A program made the translations under genes and the position numbers. From NCBI GenBank assembly GCA_947573745.1, contig CANPGX010000060.1, forward strand, positions 1-6,401: a stretch of DNA of 6,401 bases, read 5' to 3'. Source of the DNA: an uncultured Erysipelotrichaceae bacterium (GTDB lineage Bacteria; Bacillota_I; Bacilli_A; Erysipelotrichales; Coprobacillaceae). The notes under the pieces were generated by a model, which searched no databases, was not told where the DNA came from, and saw nothing but the letters and a program-made list of their open reading frames with translations. Of the stretch, positions 1 through 5,998 are shown in pieces (the first letter of the stretch is position 1; the number at the start of each line of letters is the position of its first letter).

Positions 1-125
1 CCACCTTCATCGACACGCAAAATAATAAATTGTCCTGGTTCACACTTACGTGCTACATAAGGTGCATGAACCACCATCTTTTCAACAACGTCATTTAACT
101 TTTCTTTCCTAACAATGGTATACAT
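1..125 (-). CDS. nfnA: NfnA-type FAD/NAD-binding subunit (ferredoxin-NADP+ reductase alpha), N-terminal fragment
   Basis: Partial gene: only the first 41 codons are in the window, and the frame stays open to base 1. The start is the ATG at 125-123, preceded by GGGGAGGT at 138-131 with a five-base spacer. The protein begins MYTIVRKEKLNDVVEKMVVH and continues with APYVARKCEPGQFIILRVDEG. The PGQFIILR segment is the FAD-binding strand at the start of the ferredoxin-reductase-like beta barrel, as in NfnA and PyrK. The MYxIVxKEKL opening and the spacing to APxVA and PGQFIIxRxDE resemble the sulfide/dihydroorotate-dehydrogenase-like NfnA group more than PyrK. In that family the subunit works with NfnB, a GltD-like flavoprotein, in cytoplasmic electron bifurcation between NADH, ferredoxin and NADP+. 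An nfnB gene would be expected beyond base 1. The ribosome binding site overlaps the TAG stop of the DUF1461 gene upstream, so it is probably cotranscribed with it. Most of the domain is unseen, so the PyrK alternative remains open. Confidence 0.78.
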   Translation of the reverse strand, partial: MYTIVRKEKLNDVVEKMVVHAPYVARKCEPGQFIILRVDEG

Positions 126-137
126 AAATGACCTCCC

Positions 138-812
138 CTATTTTATTGAATCATCTATTAAATTAAAATGCTTTTCACGACGTTGACATACCCCACAAAC
201 GATCCAACATAAAGCACACAATATCATAACCACAATGATGATCATCATCAATGCATGCATGAAAAAACTTTCTGGTAAAATACAAATCACAGGATCATAA
301 ACGGGATCAAATAACCAATCATCATTATGAAAGACAATACGATGAAAGGCTACAAACGCCATATTAAAATCTAAGCTAGCGATCAAACCTATGATGCTAG
401 GCAACAACACGGTAGAAATGACACATGTTTTTAAAAAGAAATACATTTTCTCTTTAAAATAATGATATAAAATCACCCCTGAACCTATTCCTGAACATCC
501 CCATAAAACATAAATGATATTGACAAGATCTTTCACTTCTTTAAAGTGATGGCTCCCCGAAGCACTCATCACAAAGTCTGGTAAATGCAGTGGGCCATGA
601 TAAAAAGGCGATAGATAATCAATCAATACATGATAATTACGCTGAAGCAACTCTCTTGAAAGACCGGTCTCTTGATCAATCTTCAACCATGTAATATCCA
701 GATCATAAAGCCATGTCATATGAATGACCACAATAATCGCCGTGGTGATCATAAACAAAGCGACAACCCAAGAAAGCATGATATCTTTTTTATTGGTATA
801 AAAAATCTTCAC
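138..812 (-). CDS. DUF1461 / TIGR01906 family integral membrane protein
   Basis: 224-residue membrane protein of unknown function. Four hydrophobic segments are visible at about residues 11-33, 95-119, 124-146 and 183-208. Two long non-membrane loops carry the signature of the family. The first has NYHVLIDYL (59-67) and then LHLPDFVMSASGSHHFKEVK (75-94). The second, around 157-184, has FHN, WLFDPVYDPVI and LPESFF. Such motifs are typical of the TIGR01906 proteins of low-GC Gram-positives, and the length matches that family. No enzymatic motif is seen. The chosen start is GTG (812-810), with AGAGG at 826-822 nine bases upstream. It lies inside the 3' end of the tRNA methyltransferase gene, giving a 23-base overlap. 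An ATG at codon 12 (779-777) is an alternative that would still keep the first membrane helix. The TAG stop is embedded in the ribosome binding site of the next gene. Confidence 0.8.
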   Translation of the reverse strand: MKIFYTNKKDIMLSWVVALFMITTAIIVVIHMTWLYDLDITWLKIDQETGLSRELLQRNYHVLIDYLSPFYHGPLHLPDFVMSASGSHHFKEVKDLVNIIYVLWGCSGIGSGVILYHYFKEKMYFFLKTCVISTVLLPSIIGLIASLDFNMAFVAFHRIVFHNDDWLFDPVYDPVICILPESFFMHALMMIIIVVMILCALCWIVCGVCQRREKHFNLIDDSIK

Positions 813-1299
813 CTTTTTGTACCTCTACTTTAGATAAGCCATAAAAATCTTGTTGTCTTAAGGCTTCATAAATGCCTAGAGCAACACAATTTGATAAATT
901 TAAGCTACGTGCATCCTCACTCATAGGAATACGATAGCAAGCATCAATATAACGTTTTAAAATCTCTTTTGGAATACCATCATGCTCATGGCCAAAAATA
1001 AGATAATGGTTTTGCATTACATCTCGATAACAAGCATCAGCATAAGTTTTTTTTGAATAACGGGTATAAAAATAGTACTGTCCTGGGTTCTTTTCCACAA
1101 AGCTATCAAAATCTTCATAGATCGTCATTTTTAAATCTTTAATATAATCTAATCCCGCGCGCTTCATATGTTTATCATCCAAGTCAAAGCCCATCGGTTT
1201 AATGATATGCAAATGTGACTTTGTCGCCACACATGTACGCATGATATTGCCCGTATTTTGAGGAATGGCCGGATGCACTAAGACAATATGGTTACTCAT
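790..1299 (-). CDS. trmL: tRNA (cytidine(34)-2'-O)-methyltransferase, TrmL/SPOUT family
   Basis: 169-residue cytoplasmic SPOUT (trefoil-knot) methyltransferase. The family uses S-adenosylmethionine to methylate the ribose 2'-OH of the wobble base, C34 or cmnm5U34, of tRNA-Leu isoacceptors. The three family motifs are intact and in order: motif 1 NTGNIMRTC at 15-23, motif 2 IFGHEHDGIP at 101-110, and motif 3 RIPMSEDARSLNLSNCVAL at 123-141 followed by YEALRQ. The knot would be formed by roughly residues 99-150. The length is close to the usual 155-165, with a short extra C-terminal tail. The start is ATG at 1299-1297, with AAAGGAG at 1316-1310 ten bases upstream. Only one base separates it from the rdgB stop (TAA-T-ATG), so translational coupling is likely. 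The 3' end overlaps the DUF1461 gene by 23 bases. The substrate is assigned by family and has not been demonstrated for this organism. Confidence 0.93.
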   Translation of the reverse strand: MSNHIVLVHPAIPQNTGNIMRTCVATKSHLHIIKPMGFDLDDKHMKRAGLDYIKDLKMTIYEDFDSFVEKNPGQYYFYTRYSKKTYADACYRDVMQNHYLIFGHEHDGIPKEILKRYIDACYRIPMSEDARSLNLSNCVALGIYEALRQQDFYGLSKVEVQKGEDFLYQ

Positions 1300-1300
1300 A

Positions 1301-1891
1301 TTAATCTAGCTCCTTTAAATAAGCTTCCATCTTACGTAATGCTTTGCCACGATGAGAATAAAGATTTTTTTGTTCTGGCGTCATTTGCGCCGTTGTTTTT
1401 TTTAACGGTGGGAAATAGAAAATAGGATCATAACCAAAACCATATTCTCCTTGAGCCTGATCAGCAATTTCACCTTCCATAGTTTCTGTAAAAACCACTG
1501 TCGGTTGATTAGGCAAAGCCAGTGCTATAGAACAAACATAACGCGCACTGCGTGGCATATCTTTTTGAATATGATCTAAGATATATTGGTTTTTAATATC
1601 ATAACTTGTATCCTTGCCTAAAAAACGCGCCGACTGGACACCTGGTGCTTTATCAAAAGCATCAATTTCAATACCTGAATCATCTGCTAAAACAGGTAAA
1701 TGAACAATATCTCGAATAGCTTCGGCTTTAATTTTAGCATTTGCTTCAAAAGTATCTCCATCTTCTATGATATCGATATCTTCTTTCAGAACATCTTTCA
1801 TCGATAAGACTTCCATATCTATATCTTTTAAAATTTCTCTTATTTCTTTCACTTTTCCTTGATTTGTTGTTGCGACAATGATTTTTTTCAT
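1301..1891 (-). CDS. rdgB: RdgB/HAM1 family XTP/dITP diphosphatase
   Basis: 196-residue house-cleaning enzyme of the cytoplasm. The family hydrolyses non-canonical purine nucleoside triphosphates (dITP, ITP, XTP) to the monophosphate and pyrophosphate, keeping deaminated bases out of DNA and RNA. The family landmarks are all present: VATTNQGKVKEI near the N-terminus (phosphate-binding N and K), EDGDTFEANAKIKAEA at 43-58, LADDSGIEIDAF at 68-79 with the catalytic and metal-binding aspartates, PGVQSARF at 83-90, GFGYDPIF at 151-158, and SHRGKAL at 179-185. The usual TAEM motif reads TAQM (167-170), a conservative change. The length is normal for the family. The start is ATG at 1891-1889, with an AAAAGGGGAA site around 1910-1901. 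It lies just downstream of a hairpin over the end of the ATPase-like gene, and no convincing promoter of its own is seen. It leads the tightly packed rdgB-trmL-DUF1461-nfnA group. Confidence 0.96.
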   Translation of the reverse strand: MKKIIVATTNQGKVKEIREILKDIDMEVLSMKDVLKEDIDIIEDGDTFEANAKIKAEAIRDIVHLPVLADDSGIEIDAFDKAPGVQSARFLGKDTSYDIKNQYILDHIQKDMPRSARYVCSIALALPNQPTVVFTETMEGEIADQAQGEYGFGYDPIFYFPPLKKTTAQMTPEQKNLYSHRGKALRKMEAYLKELD

Positions 1892-1920
1892 ATATAGCTG
1901 TTCCCCTTTTCATAACTATG

Positions 1921-1950
1921 AAAAAAGATAGATTAACATCCATCTTTTTT
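1921..1950 (-). terminator. Hairpin with T-tract over the stop codon of the ATPase-like gene
   Basis: On the minus strand the transcript folds into a 13-base-pair stem (bases 1950-1938 with 1933-1921) containing one G-U pair and closed by a four-base loop, GUUA. The lower part of the stem is A6 against U6, so the last six bases act as the U-tract of an intrinsic terminator and the core stem is GAUGGAU/AUCUAUC. The TAA stop of the ATPase-like gene (1935-1933) lies at the loop and the adjoining stem base. Because rdgB starts only 30 bases downstream with no clear promoter, this may be a partial terminator or mRNA-processing hairpin rather than a full stop. In plus-strand RNA the G-U pair becomes an A-C mismatch. 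Confidence 0.7.
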
Positions 1951-3714
1951 ATTTTTTAAAATTAAGACAGGCACCATGAGGGCCAATAAACTCAAGCATA
2001 CTTCAACACCGTATCCATTCATCAGATTGGTTGTATAAGCATAGCCTTTGCTTATCATCATACCACGTGTTATTAAGGTAATCAAGCATGTGACATTGAT
2101 CAGTAAAGTGCTCATCAATGATACACGATATAACTGAGTAATAGCACTAATCTTGCGATGTCCCAAAATAAAGTCAGCATATTGACGAACATGTTCTAAA
2201 TAATACCCGCCTAGGGTTATACCACCTAAACAAGAAGAGGCTACTTCTATATGTTTACTTTCACCAATATACATTTTTTGACCATCTATACCTCTTAAGT
2301 AGTCCTTTTTCATTTCATCAGAGGTGGCAAAGTAAAGGTGATGTAAATGATAATACTTCTTCATCTTCATAAAATCATCGCCAGTTTTTTGGGTGAAGAC
2401 AATACGAATCTTTCCCATATATTTAAAACGATTCAAGAAACGTCGATGTGCTTTAGTAAGATCCTCTAATTCTTCTAAATCTAGGACAACATATTTAGCT
2501 CTTAAAAGCTTTGAAAAATACCCGCCTTCATGTTTGATGGCGATATGTTGATGATATAAAACAGATAAACTGGCTAAAACACTATGCTGAAGACTGATTT
2601 CAAAGGGTGTAACACTCGCCATCAAGAAGAAAAATGATCCGCGATAACTTGCCTGAGCAAAAGAAGCACCGAATTCTTGTAATGTACTATATATGACTAA
2701 AAGACCTCCGATGACAAAAAGATAAGGTAATCCATGGATCCAACGACCCAATCTATAAAATTGCTTAGGTGAATCTAACATCAGCATTTTATAATCACGT
2801 AAGACCTGAGATCTTATATTCGTTGCCCAAACTTCTGATACTTGATAAGCCAGATGACCCTCCACAATGATCGATCCATCGAGAATTTCATCACCTGCTT
2901 TAAGCCATGTATAGTCCTTTTTTCCATCTAAAAAATAAGTATCTACTAAAGCTTCTCCTTCAATAATGATTCCCTTAAAAACAAGTTCCTCTCCATTGAC
3001 CACTTCTAATACATCACCAACAGAAACTGATTTATAAGAAACACGATGACAACCATCTTCTTGCCGTAAAGCAACATTGACATCTGCTTTATAACTATCA
3101 TTAATGACTCCTTGGCAACGCTCAATAATCAATGGGAAGATCAATCCGACAACTTGATAAGCTACTAACACTACTAAAGCTTCTATAGGATGTTGTCCTA
3201 TTAAGGCAAGAAAGGTAGCTATTAAAATCAAAATATCTTGATCTAAAAAACGATGCATTCTTAAACGATTGAATGCTTTTTTTAAAACTTCCATCCCTAA
3301 AATAAAATAGGCTACAATGTAAGCAGGATAAGTCACCATGCTACTTGATTGCTTTTCTGTTACTAATCCTAGCGCTAACGCTATGAGCAACAAACCAATT
3401 AAGATCAATACTTTGCTCAAGATGACAGGTTCTTCTCTTTCTTCTTTTTCCATGTAACTCACAGCAATGTTTTCATCTATTCTATAAATGATTTCATGAA
3501 TTTTTTCATGAATATCTTCTCTTTCTGTCTGTAAGTGTAGAATACCACTTTTCATATTAAAGTGTACGTGGAAAACATCTTTTAATTTTGTAATCTCATT
3601 TTCTATCTTTAATCCATCTTCAATAGAGGAAATATTTTTAAATAAATAAATTTTTTTTAAAGGGGTTGTCTTTTGCGGTTCACGCTTTAAAGACTCAGGC
3701 TTTTTTTCTTCCAT
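1933..3714 (-). CDS. Degenerate P1B-type ATPase-like membrane protein (predicted pseudo-ATPase)
   Basis: 593-residue protein aligning by eye, end to end, with CadA/ZntA/ZosA-type metal ATPases. N-terminal residues 22-88 look like an HMA ferredoxin fold, but the CxxC position reads ISSIED. Eight membrane segments in P1B order are inferred: about 98-118, 127-147, 159-173, 177-197, 327-346, 357-385, 531-549 and 570-587. The actuator domain (about 205-305) keeps SVGDVLEVVNGEELVFKGII. Its DTSALTGES loop reads DTYFLDGKK (258-266), so TGE becomes DGK. The CPC site in M4 reads TPF (369-371). The DKTGT phosphorylation site reads DLEEL (412-416): the aspartate remains but the rest is gone. Only about 20 residues follow where a nucleotide-binding domain of over 100 is normal. 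The GDGxND hinge reads GESKHIE (484-490). It therefore should not couple ATP hydrolysis to transport. The frame is uninterrupted, with ATG at 3714-3712 and AAAGGAGAG at 3729-3721, which argues for a functional pseudoenzyme. Its role is unknown; regulation of an active ATPase or metal sensing are guesses. Confidence 0.85.
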   Translation of the reverse strand: MEEKKPESLKREPQKTTPLKKIYLFKNISSIEDGLKIENEITKLKDVFHVHFNMKSGILHLQTEREDIHEKIHEIIYRIDENIAVSYMEKEEREEPVILSKVLILIGLLLIALALGLVTEKQSSSMVTYPAYIVAYFILGMEVLKKAFNRLRMHRFLDQDILILIATFLALIGQHPIEALVVLVAYQVVGLIFPLIIERCQGVINDSYKADVNVALRQEDGCHRVSYKSVSVGDVLEVVNGEELVFKGIIIEGEALVDTYFLDGKKDYTWLKAGDEILDGSIIVEGHLAYQVSEVWATNIRSQVLRDYKMLMLDSPKQFYRLGRWIHGLPYLFVIGGLLVIYSTLQEFGASFAQASYRGSFFFLMASVTPFEISLQHSVLASLSVLYHQHIAIKHEGGYFSKLLRAKYVVLDLEELEDLTKAHRRFLNRFKYMGKIRIVFTQKTGDDFMKMKKYYHLHHLYFATSDEMKKDYLRGIDGQKMYIGESKHIEVASSCLGGITLGGYYLEHVRQYADFILGHRKISAITQLYRVSLMSTLLINVTCLITLITRGMMISKGYAYTTNLMNGYGVEVCLSLLALMVPVLILKNKKDGC

Positions 3715-3734
3715 GACGATCTCTCCTTTCGCTT

Positions 3735-3763
3735 ATTTTATCATAAAATGGCGATGATGCCAA
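3735..3763 (-). promoter_or_regulatory. Predicted sigma-A promoter for the ATPase-like gene
   Basis: On the minus strand TTGGCA (3763-3758) and TAAAAT (3740-3735) are separated by exactly 17 bases. Both boxes differ from consensus by one base. An AT-rich block lies immediately upstream, and it follows the prfC terminator directly. A start about seven bases past the -10 box would fall at roughly 3728, inside the ribosome binding site, giving a leader of only about 14 bases. A short inverted repeat TGGC-N6-GCCA (3762-3749) overlaps the -35 box and spacer; its arms are too short to call an operator. Confidence 0.6.
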
Positions 3764-3782
3764 ATTAAATTAAAAACAGCAT

Positions 3783-3813
3783 AAAAAAGAGCTCTTTCTT
3801 TAAAAAGAACTCT
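3783..3813 (-). terminator. Intrinsic terminator of prfC
   Basis: The minus-strand transcript forms a 10-base-pair stem, AGAGUUCUUU (3813-3804) with AAAGAGCUCU (3797-3788), containing one U-G pair and a six-base loop, followed by five U residues (3787-3783). The 5' arm begins within the TAG stop of prfC (3814-3812). The plus-strand reading lacks a U-tract, so it acts on the minus strand only. It separates prfC from the following promoter and ATPase-like gene. Confidence 0.85.
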
Positions 3814-5398
3814 ATTTAGAATACTCTGTAAGAATAAGATCTTTATTCTTTTCTGTAGCCCAACGTACACCCCACTCATTATTAAACAACAACAAGTAAT
3901 TTCCTTTGAGATCTTGGATCTTACGGGTATCACTGGATAAATTTAACTGCTGAAGGGCAATATCTTTATTTTGGATCCAACGAATATACTGATAAGAAAG
4001 TGGTGTTTGCACAATATCGACACTATATTCATTTTTTAAACGATACTCTAACACCTCAAACTGCAATACGCCTACAACACCGACGATAATTTCTTCCATA
4101 CCACCTTGAATCGATTGGAAAATCTGAATAGCACCTTCTTGCGCAATCTGCGTAATTCCTTTAACAAACTGTTTACGTTTCATCGTATCTTTGTTTCTCA
4201 CTGAAGCGAAGTGTTCTGGTGCGAAAGTAGGAATACCTTCATAACAAATTTTTTCTTTTCCTACACAAATCGTATCCCCGATTGAAAAAATACCTGGGTC
4301 AAAGACACCGATAATATCTCCCGCATAAGCTTCTTCCACCGTCTCACGACTATCTGCCATGAGCTGTTTTGATTGACTCAACTTTATTTTCTTGTTGCCT
4401 TGAACATGAAAAACATCCATGCCTTTTTCAAATTTTCCAGAACAGATACGCATAAAAGCCATACGATCTCGATGTGCTTTATTCATATTAGCTTGTATCT
4501 TAAAGACAAAGGCTGAAAAATCATGATTTGTAGGCACTAATGTTTGCTGATCAGTCTGACGTGGTAAAGGGGGTGTTGTCATATCCAAAAAATGATTTAA
4601 GAAAGGTTCTACCCCAAAATTGGTCAAAGCTGAACCAAAACATACAGGTGATAATTGTCCCTGTTGGACACGTTCTAAATCAAATTCAACCCCTGCACCA
4701 TCTAATAGTTCCACATCATCCATTAATTGTTGGTATTGTTCTGGTGTCAATGCTTCTTTAATAGAAGCATCCTGAATATCTGTTTCAATCGCTAAGGCCT
4801 CTCTTGTTCCATTGATACCTTCAAAGCGAATTAATGTTTGCTTATCTCTTTCATAGACACCTTTAAATTCCTTACCAGATCCTACTGGCCAGTTGATAGC
4901 ATAGGTGTCAATGCCTAATTCTTGTTCAATCTCTTCCAGAAGAGCGTAAGGATCTTTAGCGACACGGTCCATCTTATTGATAAACGTAAAAATAGGAATG
5001 TGACGCAATGTACATACTTTAAAAAGTTTACGTGTCTGATCTTCGACCCCTTTGCTTGCATCTATGACCATAACCGCTGAATCCGCCGCCATCAAAGTAC
5101 GATACGTATCCTCAGAGAAGTCCTGATGTCCTGGTGTATCTAGGATATTAATACAAAAATCGCGATATTCAAACTGTAATACAGATGACGTGACTGAAAT
5201 ACCTCTTTGTTTTTCAATTTCCATCCAATCAGAAACCGCATGCTTCGTATTCTTTTTTCCTTTGACGGTTCCGGCTAATTGAATAGCCCCTCCATAAAGA
5301 AGGAATTTTTCTGTCAATGTTGTTTTCCCAGCATCTGGGTGAGAGATGATGGCAAAAGTTCTTCTTCTTTGTATTTGTCTTTCTAAATCTGTCACCAC
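3812..5398 (-). CDS. prfC: Peptide chain release factor 3 (RF3), translational GTPase
   Basis: 528 residues, the normal RF3 length (E. coli 529). RF3 is a ribosome-bound GTPase that recycles RF1 and RF2 from the A site after peptide release. The GTPase motifs are complete: G1 SHPDAGKTT (19-27), G2 region RGISVTSS (65-72), G3 DTPGH (87-91), G4 NKMD (141-144) and a G5-like GSAL (255-258). A second beta-barrel domain follows at about 296-380. The RF3-type domain III includes EHFASVRNKD and GVVGVLQFEV (440-449). The continuous RF3 domain order, without the EF-G domains IV and V, separates it from EF-G and TetM-like proteins. The gene opens with two GTG codons in a row (5398-5396 and 5395-5393). 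AAGGAGG at 5410-5404 is five bases from the first and eight from the second, so the second may be the true start. It has its own promoter and terminator and appears to be a single-gene unit. Confidence 0.97.
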   Translation of the reverse strand: MVTDLERQIQRRRTFAIISHPDAGKTTLTEKFLLYGGAIQLAGTVKGKKNTKHAVSDWMEIEKQRGISVTSSVLQFEYRDFCINILDTPGHQDFSEDTYRTLMAADSAVMVIDASKGVEDQTRKLFKVCTLRHIPIFTFINKMDRVAKDPYALLEEIEQELGIDTYAINWPVGSGKEFKGVYERDKQTLIRFEGINGTREALAIETDIQDASIKEALTPEQYQQLMDDVELLDGAGVEFDLERVQQGQLSPVCFGSALTNFGVEPFLNHFLDMTTPPLPRQTDQQTLVPTNHDFSAFVFKIQANMNKAHRDRMAFMRICSGKFEKGMDVFHVQGNKKIKLSQSKQLMADSRETVEEAYAGDIIGVFDPGIFSIGDTICVGKEKICYEGIPTFAPEHFASVRNKDTMKRKQFVKGITQIAQEGAIQIFQSIQGGMEEIIVGVVGVLQFEVLEYRLKNEYSVDIVQTPLSYQYIRWIQNKDIALQQLNLSSDTRKIQDLKGNYLLLFNNEWGVRWATEKNKDLILTEYSK

Positions 5399-5403
5399 GT
5401 TAT

Positions 5404-5410
5404 CCTCCTT
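5404..5410 (-). promoter_or_regulatory. Ribosome binding site bearing on the prfC start choice
   Basis: AAGGAGG on the minus strand is a near-perfect match to the anti-Shine-Dalgarno sequence. Two adjacent GTG codons follow. The spacer is five bases to the first and eight to the second, so the conventional optimum favours the second. The protein changes by only one residue. Confidence 0.8.
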
Positions 5411-5426
5411 TTTTTGTCTATTTTTT

Positions 5427-5455
5427 ATCTTAATTCAGGTATGAAAAATTGTCAA
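5427..5455 (-). promoter_or_regulatory. Predicted sigma-A promoter for prfC
   Basis: On the minus strand a perfect -35 box TTGACA (5455-5450) and a -10 box TAAGAT (5432-5427) are separated by exactly 17 bases. Transcription would begin near 5420, leaving a leader of about 20 bases that carries the AAGGAGG site. It lies in the 80-base gap between the DUF5662 gene and prfC, so prfC need not depend on upstream transcription. No operator, riboswitch or leader peptide is visible. Confidence 0.8.
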
Positions 5456-5478
5456 GAATAGAAAAATCAAAGTTCTGC

Positions 5479-5997
5479 CTATTTCACTTCTTTTTTAATA
5501 TATCGACAAGTTTCCTCTTCGCCATGATCTTTTAAATAAACCAATAGATGTTCTAAAAGGGCCATGGCTTCCTGATCTAACACATAGTATTGCTTTCTGG
5601 CGTCATAATATTCAAAAGCACTGCCATCATGATATTTTTCTTTTTGATAAGTTTTACTAGCAGCCACCCGATCACAGAACATTTCTAAAACATAGCGTTT
5701 AGGCATCTTTGTAGGTATAGCTCCTTGTGTTGTAAAATCTACCCAAAATTCCCAATGATGTTTATTTCTTCCTTTATGATGCAACCAAGCAAAAGAATAG
5801 CCTTTGACTTCTCTCTCTTTGGCATTAGGACTACGAAATCCTTGATAGTAGCGAATCCCTGATAAAAATTCACTTGGCATATATTTTGATAAATCATGTA
5901 AGATTCCCTGTCGATATAACCCAATTTTAAAGCAAAGTTTCATGACCAGCCATTTATGATGATTGATCGTTCTTAAATGTCCTAAAAATGCTTTCAT
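5479..5997 (-). CDS. DUF5662 family protein
   Basis: 172-residue soluble protein that I recognise as DUF5662, a family of unknown function found in Firmicutes and some phages and sometimes labelled catalase without basis. The hallmarks are present in order: INHHKWLV near the N-terminus, CFKIGLYRQGILHDLSKYMP (22-41), EFLSGIRYYQG (43-53), RSPN, WLHHKGRNKHHWEFW (71-85), MPKRYVLEMFCDRVAASKTY (98-117), and a C-terminal helix ending LLVYLKDHGE. The many conserved His and Asp residues (H14, H34-D35, H73-H74, H80-H81, D109) in a probably all-helical protein resemble an HD-type metal site, which suggests a metal-dependent hydrolase; that is inference. The start is ATG at 5997-5995, with AGGAG at 6008-6004. 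It follows the HAD hydrolase stop by one base (TAA-A-ATG), so the two are probably translationally coupled. No clear terminator is seen downstream. Confidence 0.82.
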   Translation of the reverse strand: MKAFLGHLRTINHHKWLVMKLCFKIGLYRQGILHDLSKYMPSEFLSGIRYYQGFRSPNAKEREVKGYSFAWLHHKGRNKHHWEFWVDFTTQGAIPTKMPKRYVLEMFCDRVAASKTYQKEKYHDGSAFEYYDARKQYYVLDQEAMALLEHLLVYLKDHGEEETCRYIKKEVK

Positions 5998-5998
5998 T

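Noticed and set aside
1910..1938. Possible promoter for rdgB (TGTTAA, 17 bases, TTATGA)
   Set aside because: Both boxes match consensus poorly, the -35 lies within the terminator stem, and the start would fall in the ribosome binding site. Too weak to call.
1746..1943. 65-codon minus-strand frame across the rdgB start region
   Set aside because: It lies out of frame over rdgB, has a basic low-complexity product with no family resemblance, and starts inside the terminator hairpin region. It is a shadow of rdgB.
1933..3714. The ATPase-like gene as a working cadmium/zinc exporter
   Set aside because: TGE, CPC, DKTGT, the N-domain and GDGxND are all altered or missing, so an automatic heavy-metal-transporting ATPase label would mislead.
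3749..3762. Inverted repeat TGGC-N6-GCCA as an operator
   Set aside because: Four-base arms arise easily by chance. It is mentioned only as context for the promoter.
3733..3933. 66-codon minus-strand frame at the end of prfC
   Set aside because: It runs in another frame over the prfC 3' end, its terminator and the next promoter; no recognisable product.
4540..4761. 73-codon plus-strand frame
   Set aside because: It is antisense to the middle of prfC, with no ribosome binding site or family similarity evident, and would be the only plus-strand gene.
5456..5490. Possible terminator after the DUF5662 gene
   Set aside because: Only a four-base-pair stem with a long loop could be drawn, and it lacks a proper T-tract before the prfC promoter.
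5739..5924. 61-codon minus-strand frame within the DUF5662 gene
   Set aside because: It is fully contained in a well-supported gene in another frame and has no recognisable motifs.
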